Assembly (NCBI GenBank): GCA_965204915.1
Contig: OZ242023.1
Location: 5,022,001 to 5,086,000, forward strand
Direction of reading: 5' to 3'
Length of the DNA stretch: 64,000 nucleotides
Origin: HK1 sp965204915
GTDB lineage: Bacteria > Pseudomonadota > Gammaproteobacteria > HK1
The notes under the pieces: model-generated
The model's database searches: none
Told to the model about the DNA's origin: nothing
The model's input: only the letters and a program-made list of their open reading frames with translations
Part shown: piece after piece, positions 1 through 9,125 of the stretch
Layout: each line of letters opens with the position of its first letter
Numbering within the stretch: position 1 is the stretch's first letter
Position numbers and translations under genes: made by a program

Positions 1-1059
1 GAGCAGGCCGTTGACCTCGTGCTCGACGAGCTCGGGGATCGCCGACACCCGGGTCGCGACGCATGCGGCGCCGAGGAGCTGGGCCTCCATCAGCACGTTC
101 GGCAGCCCGTCCCGGTCGCCGCCGACGGAGATGCGCGAAGCGAGTGCGAACAGGTCCGCGTCGGCGAAGAGTGCCGCGACGCGGTCATGAGGGAGGCTTC
201 CATGCCAGCGCACCCGATCGCCGATGCCCAGCACCTCCGCCTGCCCGCGCAACTTCGTGTCGAGTGCGCCGCTCCCCACCACGTCGAGCCTCCACGCCAG
301 CCCCTGCGGCAGCATTGCGAGCGCCGCCAGCAGGTCGTCGAACCCCTTCTTGTCCACCAGCCGCCCCACGGAGAGGATCCGCACCGGATCCGCCGGATCG
401 GATCCGTCGCGGGCGGCCCGCTCCGCCACGCAGGACGGGAACCGCCGGAAGTCGAGACCGTGGTAGACCAGCTCCACGGTGCCGGGTGACGGCGCCAGCG
501 CCGCGAGGTGCTCCAGATTGGCCCGCGTGCACGTCACGCCGAAACGCGCATCGGCGAGCTTCTCCCGTTTCTCCCACTCCGGCGTCGTCCACACGTCCTT
601 GGCGTGGGCGGAGAAGCTCCACCCGATGCCCAGCATGGCGCCGGCGTAGCGGGCGACGGAGGCAGGGGTGTGCAGGAAATGCGCGTGGATCGACTCCACG
701 GGGCCGAGCTCGGCCGCCAGCACGAGGGCCTGGCCGAAGCGGCGTATCCGGTTCGGGGTGCGGTCGCGCGCCAGATCCGCCAGCCACGTCGAACGCGCAC
801 GGCGGTATCCGGGGAGCCGCCGCGCCCTCTTCCACGCCCTCAGCACACGCCCCGGCGCCTCGTGGAGGTATTCCGGCAGGTAGTGCACGGGAGAGTGGAT
901 CTCGGCGTGGATCGGATGGGTGAACCGATCCGTCGGGCGCCGCAGCGACACGATCACGAGGTCGAGCCCGCGGCGCTCCAGGGCCAGGATCTCCTGCGCG
1001 ATGAACGTTTCCGAAAGGCGTGGATAGCCCTTCACGACCACCGCGACAGGGGCGCGCAT
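1..1059 (-). CDS. Glycosyltransferase family 4 (GT-B), C-terminus beyond the window edge
   Basis: Reading the minus strand from the ATG at 1057-1059 gives an open frame that runs off the left edge. The protein opens with MRAPVAVVVKGYPRLSETF, typical of the N-terminal Rossmann domain of GT4 enzymes, and later shows VRILSVGRLVDKKGFDDL, the conserved GR-(F/L)-V-x-KKG entry to the donor-binding domain. The DLFALASR and DGLPNVLMEAQLLG segments match the sugar-nucleotide site near the C-terminus, including the E-x7-E region. It presumably transfers a sugar from an activated donor during surface-glycan synthesis; the acceptor cannot be read. It lies 9 bp downstream of another glycosyltransferase on the same strand, so the two are probably co-transcribed. 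Only the last few dozen residues should be missing. Confidence 0.85.
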   Translation of the reverse strand, partial: MRAPVAVVVKGYPRLSETFIAQEILALERRGLDLVIVSLRRPTDRFTHPIHAEIHSPVHYLPEYLHEAPGRVLRAWKRARRLPGYRRARSTWLADLARDRTPNRIRRFGQALVLAAELGPVESIHAHFLHTPASVARYAGAMLGIGWSFSAHAKDVWTTPEWEKREKLADARFGVTCTRANLEHLAALAPSPGTVELVYHGLDFRRFPSCVAERAARDGSDPADPVRILSVGRLVDKKGFDDLLAALAMLPQGLAWRLDVVGSGALDTKLRGQAEVLGIGDRVRWHGSLPHDRVAALFADADLFALASRISVGGDRDGLPNVLMEAQLLGAACVATRVSAIPELVEHEVNGLL

Positions 1060-1068
1060 GGGGAAGGC

Positions 1069-2334
1069 TCAGCGCTTGACGCCGCCGGCCGCGCCGGCTG
1101 CGCCGGCGGTACCGGCCGCGCCGGCGCGCACCGCGTCCGGACGCCTGCCACGTGATTCGAGCCAGCGCTCCACGAGACGGTGGATGTTGTCGAGACCTTC
1201 GAGCAGCCCTGGCACGACGACGTCGGACGGACGCGGCTGCGATGCGATTCCGCGCAGCGCCGCGGCCATCGCGTTCCGGTCACGGCCGTGCTCGTCGCTC
1301 AGCATCCGCACCAGTCCGAGCTCCTCGGCGCGCGACGCCCGGATGGTCTGCTCCAGCCGTGGGCGGCGGCGCGGCACGATCACCGCGGGCTTGTCGAAGG
1401 TGAGGATCTCGCAGAACGTGTTGTATCCGCCCATCGCGACCACCCCCGCCGCGCGGGCCATCAGGTTCTCGAACCGCGCGTCGAAGGTGATCGCCTCGAC
1501 CCGATCGAGCCTTGCGATGCGCATGCGGAACTGCTCCCGGCGCCGCGCCCGCATGAAGGGTCCGAAGGCGATCAGGGCGGGATGGGGCAAAGCGGGATTC
1601 GATTCGTACGCACCGATGACCCAGTCGATGAGGTCTTCGCCGTCGCCGCCTCCGCCGGGGGTCACGAGGACGAACGGCTCGGGCAAGGCGGTCGCGGCCC
1701 GTATTCCCGGCGGATCATCGGACGGCGTGCTTTCGAGATAGCCCGTATAGGTCATCTTCCGGCGAATCGACTCCGAGAGCCCGAGACCGGCTAGCGGATC
1801 ACATACCTGCGGCAGGCCGTAGACGAGGACGTCGTCGTAGAGGGCCTCCAGGGCCGGCACCGGATTCTTCCGCGCCCACTCCTCGGACAGGAAGGCAGGA
1901 TCGTCCATCACGTCGCGCAGCCCCAGCACGAGGCGGGTCCCGCGGGCCCCGAGCACCTCGAGGGTGTCCTGGATCTCCCCGCGCAAGCCCAGCGGCTCCT
2001 TGTCGACGATGAAGACGTCGGGCGCGAACACCTCGGCGGTGTGCCGGATGATCGAGGCGCGCATCCGCAGCACCTCCCCGATGTCCATGTGCAGGCTGAG
2101 CGACGAGTACTCGCCGTTGCGCAGCTTGATGACCCCGGGAATGCGGACGAAGTCGACCCGGGTCCGGAAATCGAAGCTGCCGATGATCGGCGAGCCCGAC
2201 AGGATGAGCACGGACAGCGCCTTGCGGCGCGCGACCAGCGCGTGCGCGATGGTCCGGCACCGGCGCAAGTGCCCGAGCCCGAAGGAATCGTGGCTGTAGA
2301 TCAGCACCCGGGCGTGTCCGGATGATGCGGCCAC
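1069..2334 (-). CDS. Predicted glycosyltransferase of the COG4671 / MurG-like type
   Basis: A 421-residue protein starting MAASSGHARVLIYSHDSFG, followed by GLGHLRRC, which is the N-terminal signature of the COG4671 family of predicted GT-B glycosyltransferases. A glycine-rich FVLVTPGGGGDGEDL linker precedes a MurG-like C-terminal donor domain with GVVAMGGYNTFCEIL and PAVIVPRRRPRLEQTIRA, where a UDP-sugar would bind. The extreme C-terminus is an Ala/Gly-rich low-complexity tail. The stop is followed after 9 bp by the start of the GT4 gene, so both likely form one transcript, and the gene diverges from cobN. Substrate is not predictable from sequence. No membrane segment or signal peptide is visible, so it should act in the cytoplasm. 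Confidence 0.8.
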   Translation of the reverse strand: MAASSGHARVLIYSHDSFGLGHLRRCRTIAHALVARRKALSVLILSGSPIIGSFDFRTRVDFVRIPGVIKLRNGEYSSLSLHMDIGEVLRMRASIIRHTAEVFAPDVFIVDKEPLGLRGEIQDTLEVLGARGTRLVLGLRDVMDDPAFLSEEWARKNPVPALEALYDDVLVYGLPQVCDPLAGLGLSESIRRKMTYTGYLESTPSDDPPGIRAATALPEPFVLVTPGGGGDGEDLIDWVIGAYESNPALPHPALIAFGPFMRARRREQFRMRIARLDRVEAITFDARFENLMARAAGVVAMGGYNTFCEILTFDKPAVIVPRRRPRLEQTIRASRAEELGLVRMLSDEHGRDRNAMAAALRGIASQPRPSDVVVPGLLEGLDNIHRLVERWLESRGRRPDAVRAGAAGTAGAAGAAGGVKR

Positions 2335-2467
2335 AAGGCTCCGCCTCCCTTTCCCGTATCGCCGGCGAGCCTAGCCGAAACGCCGGCGAACCGGCAATCG
2401 GAGCCTTCCCTTTCCGAACCGGGATATGATGGTTTTCCCGGAGAGGCGTGGCGGGCGCCCGAACCTC

Positions 2468-5400
2468 ATGCACCTTCTCAAGGCACAGCCGGGGGTGGTG
2501 GCCGACGGCAGCGAAGCCGTCGATCTGGGCCAGACCCCGGGCGACATCGTCGTGCTGTCGGCCGCCGATACGGAGCTCGCCTCGCTGGCGGCGGCGCGCG
2601 GGACGTTGGGGGAGACGTTTCCCGCCCTGCGTCTCGCCAACCTCATGCAGCTCTCGCACCACGCATCCGTGGACCTCTACTGCGAAACGGTGATCGCCGC
2701 GGCGCGGCTCGTCATCGTGCGCCTGCTCGGCGGGAAGTCCTACTGGCCCTACGGGGTCGAGCAGATCGCCGAGACCTGCGCGGCCACCGGCGCCCCGCTC
2801 GCTCTCCTGCCCGGCGACGATCAGCCCGATCCGGAGCTCGCCGCGTACTCCACCGTCGAGGCCGGGACCTGCCGGCGGCTCTGGGGCTATCTGCTGCACG
2901 GCGGCGCCGCGAACGCCAGAAGCTTCCTCGCCTGTGCCGCCTCCCTGATCGGCCGCCGGTTCGACTGGCGGGAGCCGGCCGAGCTGCCGCGGGCGGGGAT
3001 CTGGCGGCCCGGCCTGGACCGCCCCGGCCTGGACGACCTGCGGCGGATCTGGACGCCTGGCCGGCCGGTCGCCGCGCTGGTCTTCTATCGCGCCCTGGTG
3101 CAGGCGGACAACGTCGCGCCCGTCCGGGCGCTGATCGAATCGCTCGACCGGCACGGGGTCGACTGCCTGCCGGTGTACTGCACCAGCTTGAAGGATCCCG
3201 TGTCGGCAGGGGTCGTCGAATCCCTGCTGGCGGAGAGCGAGGCCGGGATCGTGCTCAACGGCACCGGGTTCGCGGTCTCCACCCCCGGCCGGCCCGCGGT
3301 GGACTCGCCATTGAACGCCACGGATGCGCCGGTGCTGCAAGTGGTCTTCTCGGGGGGCAACGAGAAGGACTGGCGCACCACCACCCGCGGGCTCTCCGCC
3401 CGCGACGTCGCCATGAACGTGGCGCTGCCCGAGGTCGACGGACGGATCCTCTCGCGCGCGGTCTCCTTCAAGGGCGAGGCCCGCTTCGACGAGTCCACGC
3501 AGTGCCCGCTGGTCGTCTACGAGCCGGCGCCGGATCGGGTCGAGTTCGTCGCCCGTCTGGCCGCGAGCTGGCTGCGCCTGCGCCGCACCCCGGTGGACCA
3601 ACGGCGCCTCGCGCTCATTCTCGCCAACTATCCGAACCGTGACGGCAGGCTCGGCAACGGGGTCGGGCTGGACACCCCCGCCAGCGTCGTCGCGCTGCTG
3701 CGTATCCTCGAACGGACGGGTTACGCGATCACGGACGTCCCCGGCGACGGAGACCGGCTGATCGAAAGGCTCCGCCGCGGGCCGACCAACGCCGCGGCGG
3801 ACGGCCGCGAGATCTCGGTGACGCTGAGGCTGCGTGACTACCGGCGGTACTTCGACGCGCTGCCGGAGCCGGTACGCCGGCTCGTCAACGAACGCTGGGG
3901 CGACCCCCGGCAGGATCCGTTCTACCTCCCCGCCTCCGGCGGGTTCGCCCTGCCGGCGTTTCGCTGCGGCAGCGCGGTGGTCGGGTTGCAGCCGGCGCGC
4001 GGCTACAACATCGACCCCCAGGCGAGCTACCACGATCCGGATCTGGCGCCGCCGCACGGCTACCTGGCGTTCTATGCATGGCTGCGCACCGTGGAGGACG
4101 TCCACGCCATCATCCACATGGGGAAGCACGGCAATCTCGAATGGCTGCCGGGCAAGGCGCTGGCGCTCGGCGAGACCTGCTTTCCGGAGGCGGCCTTCGG
4201 ACCCTTGCCCCACCTCTACCCGTTCATCGTCAACGACCCCGGCGAGGGCGCCCAGGCCAAGCGGCGGGCGCAGGCGGTCATCGTCGACCATCTCACGCCG
4301 CCGCTGACCCGGGCCGGGACCTACGGCCCGCTGGCGGAGCTGGAGCTGCTGGTCGACGAGTACTTCGAGGCCGCCGGGGTGGACCCGCGCCGGCTGAAGG
4401 TGCTGCGCGAGGAGATCCTGGCCCTGGCCGCCCACGTCGGGCTGGACCGCGACTGCGGGATCGAGGCCGCCGACGACCACGACACGGCGCTCGCGAAGCT
4501 GGACGGCTACCTCTGCGAGCTGAAGGAGATGCAGATCCGCGGCGGCCTGCACGTGCTCGGCCACGCGCCGGAGGGGGAGGCGCTGAACGATCTCCTGGTG
4601 TCGATGGTCCGATTGCCGCGCGGCGACCGCGAGCCCGCCGACGCATCGCTCACGCGGGCGCTGGCCGGGGATCTGGGCCTGGCGGATTTCGACCCCCTGT
4701 CCGCCGATCCGGGAGAGCGCTGGCGCGGGCCTCGCCCCGCGGTGCTGGACGCGCCCTCGCCCTGGCGCACCTGCGGCGACACCGTCGAGCGGCTGGAGCA
4801 TCTGGCCCGCAAGCTCGTCGAGGGCGCCGCGCAGCCCGAGCCCGGCTGGACCCGCACCCGCGCGGTGCTCGAATTCGTCGAGCGCGACCTCCGGCCTCGG
4901 GTGGTGGCCTCGGGTCCGTTCGAGCTCGATGCGTGCCGGCAGGCCCTCGACGGGGGATTCCTCGCGCCGGGTCCCTCGGGGGCGCCGACCCGGGGCCGCC
5001 TCGACGTGCTGCCCACCGGACGGAACTTCTACTCCGTCGACACCCGCACCGTACCGACGCCGGCGGCCTGGAAGCTCGGCTGGCAGTCGGCGGCGCTGCT
5101 GCTGGAGCGCCATCGGCAGGAGCACGGCGCGTGGCCGAAACGCATCGCGCTCTCCGCGTGGGGAACCGCGAACATGCGCACCGGCGGGGACGACCTCGCG
5201 CAGGCCCTGGCCCTGATGGGGGTGAAGCCGACCTGGGAAACGGCCTCCCGGCGGGTGACCGGATTCGAGGTCCTGCCGCTCGATCTGCTGGACCGGCCCC
5301 GCGTGGACGTGACGCTGCGGATCTCCGGCTTCTTCCGTGACGCCTTTCCGTCCCAGATCGACCTGTTCGACTCGGCCGTGCGCGCGGTGGCGGCCCTCGA

Positions 5401-6208
5401 CGAGCCGGAGCGGTTCAATCCCCTGGCGACGAGCGCGCGGGCCGAGGCGGCCCGGCTGGTGGCGGCAGGGGCCGATGAAGCGACGGCCGCGCGCCGGGCC
5501 GGCTTCCGGGTGTTCGGCTCCAAGCCCGGCGCATACGGAGCCGGCTTGCAGGCCCTGATCGACGAGCGCGGCTGGGAGACCGAGGCGGATCTGGCGCGCG
5601 CCTACGTGGCCTGGGGAGGCTACGCCTACGGCGCCGGGGCCGAGGGTGCGGCCGAGCACGGGCTGTTCGAGGCCCGGCTCGCCGGGGTGGAGGCGGTGCT
5701 CCACAACCAGGACAACCGCGAGCACGACCTCCTCGACTCCGACGACTACTACCAGTTCGAAGGCGGGCTGGCCGCCACCGTCAAGCATCTGGGCGGCGGG
5801 CGCCCGGCGATCTACCACAACGACCACTCCCGGCCCGAGACCCCCCGCATCCGGACGCTGAAGGAGGAGATCGCACGGGTGGTGCGGGCGCGGGTGGTCA
5901 ATCCGAAGTGGATCGCGGCCATGCAGCGCCACGGCTACAAGGGCGGCTTCGAGATGGCCGCGACCCTGGACTACCTGTTCGCCTTCGCGGCCACCACCGG
6001 CATGGTGGAGAACCACCATTTCGATGCGGTCTACGCGGCGTTCATCGAAGACGAGTCCGTCCGGGGGTTCCTGGCGCTAAAGAATCCGGACGCCCTTCGG
6101 GAGATGGCCGATCGCTTCCTGGAAGCGGTGGAGCGGGACCTGTGGAAGCCGCGGTCGAACTCCGCACCGGGCACGTTGCGGGCGGTGGCGGATGGACCCC
6201 TCACCTGA
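2468..6208 (+). CDS. cobN: Cobaltochelatase subunit CobN
   Basis: A protein of about 1246 residues across the full CobN/magnesium-chelatase H family. From the chosen start it reads MHLLKAQPGVVADGSEAVDL, then GQTPGDIVVLSAADTELASL, the usual CobN N-terminus. The frame is also open 14 codons further upstream (ATG 2426), but family alignment favours 2468, with a GGAG about 24 bp ahead. The conserved core includes HMGKHGNLEWLPGKALALGE and VNDPGEGAQAKRRAQAVIVD. CobN is the large, hydrogenobyrinate a,c-diamide-binding subunit of the aerobic ATP-dependent cobaltochelatase and inserts Co2+ during B12 synthesis in the cytoplasm. Its partners CobS and CobT are not in the window, so this copy is isolated from the rest of the pathway. 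No cobalamin riboswitch was recognised upstream. Confidence 0.93.
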   Translation: MHLLKAQPGVVADGSEAVDLGQTPGDIVVLSAADTELASLAAARGTLGETFPALRLANLMQLSHHASVDLYCETVIAAARLVIVRLLGGKSYWPYGVEQIAETCAATGAPLALLPGDDQPDPELAAYSTVEAGTCRRLWGYLLHGGAANARSFLACAASLIGRRFDWREPAELPRAGIWRPGLDRPGLDDLRRIWTPGRPVAALVFYRALVQADNVAPVRALIESLDRHGVDCLPVYCTSLKDPVSAGVVESLLAESEAGIVLNGTGFAVSTPGRPAVDSPLNATDAPVLQVVFSGGNEKDWRTTTRGLSARDVAMNVALPEVDGRILSRAVSFKGEARFDESTQCPLVVYEPAPDRVEFVARLAASWLRLRRTPVDQRRLALILANYPNRDGRLGNGVGLDTPASVVALLRILERTGYAITDVPGDGDRLIERLRRGPTNAAADGREISVTLRLRDYRRYFDALPEPVRRLVNERWGDPRQDPFYLPASGGFALPAFRCGSAVVGLQPARGYNIDPQASYHDPDLAPPHGYLAFYAWLRTVEDVHAIIHMGKHGNLEWLPGKALALGETCFPEAAFGPLPHLYPFIVNDPGEGAQAKRRAQAVIVDHLTPPLTRAGTYGPLAELELLVDEYFEAAGVDPRRLKVLREEILALAAHVGLDRDCGIEAADDHDTALAKLDGYLCELKEMQIRGGLHVLGHAPEGEALNDLLVSMVRLPRGDREPADASLTRALAGDLGLADFDPLSADPGERWRGPRPAVLDAPSPWRTCGDTVERLEHLARKLVEGAAQPEPGWTRTRAVLEFVERDLRPRVVASGPFELDACRQALDGGFLAPGPSGAPTRGRLDVLPTGRNFYSVDTRTVPTPAAWKLGWQSAALLLERHRQEHGAWPKRIALSAWGTANMRTGGDDLAQALALMGVKPTWETASRRVTGFEVLPLDLLDRPRVDVTLRISGFFRDAFPSQIDLFDSAVRAVAALDEPERFNPLATSARAEAARLVAAGADEATAARRAGFRVFGSKPGAYGAGLQALIDERGWETEADLARAYVAWGGYAYGAGAEGAAEHGLFEARLAGVEAVLHNQDNREHDLLDSDDYYQFEGGLAATVKHLGGGRPAIYHNDHSRPETPRIRTLKEEIARVVRARVVNPKWIAAMQRHGYKGGFEMAATLDYLFAFAATTGMVENHHFDAVYAAFIEDESVRGFLALKNPDALREMADRFLEAVERDLWKPRSNSAPGTLRAVADGPLT

Positions 6209-6366
6209 GCATCATCCCATGCATACCGTCCCTCGCCCAGCTCGAACACGCCGCCGAACACCTCGACCCGCGACCGGGCGCACCGGCGCCGTCCCGTGCA
6301 CACGCCGCGGCAAGTGCCATCATCGGCCCGTGCGCTTCTATGACCGCTTTCGCTCGACAACGCTTT

Positions 6367-6400
6367 CGGTCTCATCCGGTGACGGGAGCGGATGAGACCG
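6367..6400. terminator. 12-bp perfect inverted repeat downstream of cobN
   Basis: Arms 6367-6378 (CGGTCTCATCCG) and 6389-6400 (its exact reverse complement) flank a 10-nt loop. It sits 160 bp after the cobN stop and 78 bp before the next gene. There is no U-run on either side, so it may be a factor-assisted terminator for cobN or an operator for the downstream gene. Confidence 0.4.
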
Positions 6401-6477
6401 GGCGGTCTCGCGGGTCGTCGCGTCCGGCGGGTACGATTGCGTCCTGACCGCCGCGGGTTGCCGGGGAGCCGTGGATC

Positions 6478-7674
6478 ATGGAGGTACAGACGGCCGTTCA
6501 GCAGCTTCTGCTGGAGCACGGCGCCTACGCACCGATCGAACTGCTGCTGGCAACGAACCGGCTCTCCTACAAGGACTATCGGGCATGGCGCAAGGGGACG
6601 CTTGCGAGTCTGGACAAGGCCCTGGCCGGTGGGGTCCACGAGGCGCAGGCGCTGCTCGAAACGGCGCAGGCATGGGCCCGGACGCTCGACCTGGCCGCCG
6701 AGCCGGCGGCGCATCACGGCTGGGAAGGGAATGCCGGGACCGAGCTGACAGCGTCCCACGACCCGGCGCTGAACGGGTTGCTGAACACCCGTTTTCTCCG
6801 GGCGCGGGAGCATGGACAGCTCGACCTCTTCATGGACAGCGCCGGGACCGTGGCGGTCAACGCGCTGCTCGATGCACTGCGGGCGCGCGACGCCGGCAAG
6901 GCCGGGAGGGAGCTGCGACACCTCGCGGGCCTCGACCCCGGCCATGCACACAGGGCACATGCCGCGGCGCTGGTCGAGGCGCTGGAGGCGCCGGACCCCG
7001 AAGGCCCCGGACAGGGCTTCGAACGTCTCGACAGGCTGGAGCGGGAGTGGCTGCCCGCCGCCTCGGCGCTGCTCGGCGCCGGCGGCCGGGATTTCCTGGC
7101 GCCGCTGTGGCGGGGCATCGGCCGGGCACTGGAGCCGGCGTGCTTCGACCCCCGCCGTCCCCGGCGCCATGCGAGCTGGGCGTACCGGCAGGGTCTCGAC
7201 TGGGAGAGCCTGGAACACTCGGTGCGCGCGGTGCAGGGACATGAAACGGAGCCCGTCCTGCTCGCGCGGCTCGCGGAAGCGCAGTGGTGGCTGCGCAACC
7301 GCACGAAGGCGATCGAGCACTGGTTCGCGCTGTGCCGGCTTGCGCCCGGAGAGTTCGAGAAGCGGGTCGAAGCGCCGGACTTCCCGGATTGGGCGGTCGG
7401 AAGGGCTTGGCGTCTCGCCCGGGAGCAGGATCTGGAGCCCGAGATGTCGCCCCGGTGGTTCCCCGCCTGGATGCTGCTCGAAGACGCCGGGCTCGCCCGG
7501 GTCCTCGCGCCCTGCCGCGGGGAGGAGGCCCCGGACCGTGCCTTCGACGTGATGATCGCGCTCCTGGCCCACCCCGGCCTGGATGAACGGAGCATCGCGC
7601 TCCGCCGCGAGCTCCAGGCCGTCCACCCGGGCTTGCTGGCGAGCTATCTGGCCAAGCTCGGAAGCGCGCCGTGA
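6478..7674 (+). CDS. Uncharacterised conserved-looking cytoplasmic protein, 398 aa
   Basis: I do not recognise a named family. The protein starts MEVQTAVQQLLLEHGAYAPI and has no signal peptide or membrane segment. It is almost entirely predicted helix, rich in Ala, Leu, Arg and Trp, with a helical repeat feel: blocks near residues 145-180, 255-300 and 370-395 resemble TPR/SEL-like helices without a clean consensus. A segment around residues 260-300 (LARLAEAQWWLRNRTKAIEH) looks like one TPR helix pair. It stands alone between cobN and a convergent ATPase gene, preceded by the inverted repeat at 6367-6400. The clean frame and codon use matching its neighbours support a real gene; any role is unknown. 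Confidence 0.7.
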   Translation: MEVQTAVQQLLLEHGAYAPIELLLATNRLSYKDYRAWRKGTLASLDKALAGGVHEAQALLETAQAWARTLDLAAEPAAHHGWEGNAGTELTASHDPALNGLLNTRFLRAREHGQLDLFMDSAGTVAVNALLDALRARDAGKAGRELRHLAGLDPGHAHRAHAAALVEALEAPDPEGPGQGFERLDRLEREWLPAASALLGAGGRDFLAPLWRGIGRALEPACFDPRRPRRHASWAYRQGLDWESLEHSVRAVQGHETEPVLLARLAEAQWWLRNRTKAIEHWFALCRLAPGEFEKRVEAPDFPDWAVGRAWRLAREQDLEPEMSPRWFPAWMLLEDAGLARVLAPCRGEEAPDRAFDVMIALLAHPGLDERSIALRRELQAVHPGLLASYLAKLGSAP

Positions 7675-7741
7675 AGCGGAGCGGGCAAGCATTCCCCTCG
7701 CGCTCATGGCAGGGCAGCGATCGGCAAGTGGAAGGAAGGGC

Positions 7742-8905
7742 TCAGGATGGACGCAAACCCAGGTCGGTGTGCAGCCGGCCGGCGGCGACCGAGCGAATGC
7801 GCTCGGCCAGGCGGTAGGAATCCCGCCCGGCGTGGACGACGATGACTTCGGAGAGATCGAGGTCATCGAGGGCGATGCGGGTCGAACGGGTGACCCTCGG
7901 TGCGGTGGTGCGCTTGATCTCGACGCCGATGCGCGCGGCGCCGCGGGTGATGAGCAGGTCGAGCTCCGCGCCGCCGTGGGTGGCCCAGAAGTAGGCCTGG
8001 TCGTCGTGGAGACCCAGCATGTCGATGACCGTCTCCATCATGAACCCTTCCCAGGACGCACCGGATTTGGGGTGGGAGTTCAGCGACCGCATGTCCCCGA
8101 TGCCGAGCAGGGCGTGCAGTATGCCCGTGTCGCGCAGATAGACTTTCGGCGCTTTGACCTGCCGCTTGGCGACGTTCGCATGCCAGGGTTGCAGTTGGCG
8201 TACCACGAGGGCGCCCGTCAGGATGTCCAGGTAGCGCCGCACCGTGGTGTCGGAAACGCCGAAGGAGCGGGCGAACCCGGACGATTGCCAGATCTGTCCG
8301 TGCCAGTGGCCCAACATCGTCCAGAAACGGCGCATGGCCGGCGCCGGCACACGAACGCCGAGCTGCGGCAGGTCCCGTTCCAGAAAAGTCCGTACGAAGC
8401 TTTCCAGCCAGAGAAAGGCGGCGGGGTTGGAGCGAGCCAGCCAAGCCTCGGGGAAGCCGCCCCGCAACCAGCGCCGGTCGAGTGGGCGGCCGATCTCGTC
8501 CAGCCCCAGCCCGCCCAGGTTGTAATAGTCGATCCGCCCTGCCAACGACTCCGACGACTGCCGGATCAGGTCGGGCGAGGCGCTGCCGAGCACCAGGAAC
8601 TTCGCCGGTCGTGGCCGGCGGTCCGCCAGCACGCGCAACACCGGGAAGAGATCGGGGCGACGCTGCACCTCGTCGAGAACCACGAGGCCGCGCAGCTCGT
8701 CCAGTACGAGAACGGGGTCCTCCAGCAACCTGTTGAGGTCGGTGGGATTCTCCAGGTCCAGATGATGCACGGCCCCCGAATAGGCATCGGCGACCTGCCG
8801 CGCCAAGGTCGTCTTGCCGATCTGCCGCGGACCCGATATGGCGACCACCGGAAAGGACCGCAGCCGCCGCAGAACGGCGCGAACATGCTTGCCGCGATGG
8901 ATCAT
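7742..8905 (-). CDS. AAA_14/DUF4143 ATPase
   Basis: A 387-residue protein of the AAA_14-DUF4143 type, a widespread prokaryotic STAND-like ATPase of unclear physiological role. Walker A is ISGPRQIGKTT (about residues 23-33) and Walker B is LVVLDEVQR (about residues 73-81). The C-terminal half matches DUF4143, a degenerate PD-(D/E)XK-like domain, with GASWEGFMMETVIDML, then GGAELDLLITR and IGVEIKRTTAPRV, which preserve the D...ExK spacing of nuclease folds. The family often occurs as a stand-alone, patchily distributed gene. It runs convergent with the unknown gene at 6478 and divergent from the AAA+ gene at 9126. An 8-bp inverted repeat (8922-8950) lies 17 bp upstream of its ATG and may mediate control. 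Confidence 0.85.
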   Translation of the reverse strand: MIHRGKHVRAVLRRLRSFPVVAISGPRQIGKTTLARQVADAYSGAVHHLDLENPTDLNRLLEDPVLVLDELRGLVVLDEVQRRPDLFPVLRVLADRRPRPAKFLVLGSASPDLIRQSSESLAGRIDYYNLGGLGLDEIGRPLDRRWLRGGFPEAWLARSNPAAFLWLESFVRTFLERDLPQLGVRVPAPAMRRFWTMLGHWHGQIWQSSGFARSFGVSDTTVRRYLDILTGALVVRQLQPWHANVAKRQVKAPKVYLRDTGILHALLGIGDMRSLNSHPKSGASWEGFMMETVIDMLGLHDDQAYFWATHGGAELDLLITRGAARIGVEIKRTTAPRVTRSTRIALDDLDLSEVIVVHAGRDSYRLAERIRSVAAGRLHTDLGLRPS

Positions 8906-8921
8906 GGGGCGAATCTACCAG

Positions 8922-8950
8922 GAAATCTCGGTAGCAGGCACAGAGATTTC
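8922..8950. promoter_or_regulatory. Inverted repeat operator candidate between divergent ATPase genes
   Basis: GAAATCTC at 8922-8929 and GAGATTTC at 8943-8950 form an 8-bp inverted repeat with a 13-bp spacer, just upstream of the DUF4143 ATPase start at 8905. Position and symmetry suggest a dimeric regulator site for one or both divergent genes. Confidence 0.35.
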
Positions 8951-9125
8951 AAGGATGTCGTCGGCGATGGGGCAGACGCCGGTACCCCGGCGCATACGGC
9001 GGTCGTGGGCCGGCATTGTCCGGGAGGGAGCGCGATCTCTTGACGGCGATACGGCAACACGTCCGAATCTGACGTATCCGCGCCGTAGCCTCTCTCCTCC
9101 ACACTCCACGGACACGGAGAGAGCC

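Noticed and set aside
2335..2467. Cobalamin riboswitch before cobN
   Set aside because: Only 133 bp separate the divergent genes, and no B12-box-like sequence or suitable stem set was seen.
1799..6019. Open reading of 1406 codons on the minus strand across cobN
   Set aside because: It is antisense to a well-conserved cobN and reads as Arg/Gly/Pro-rich shadow sequence with no domain.
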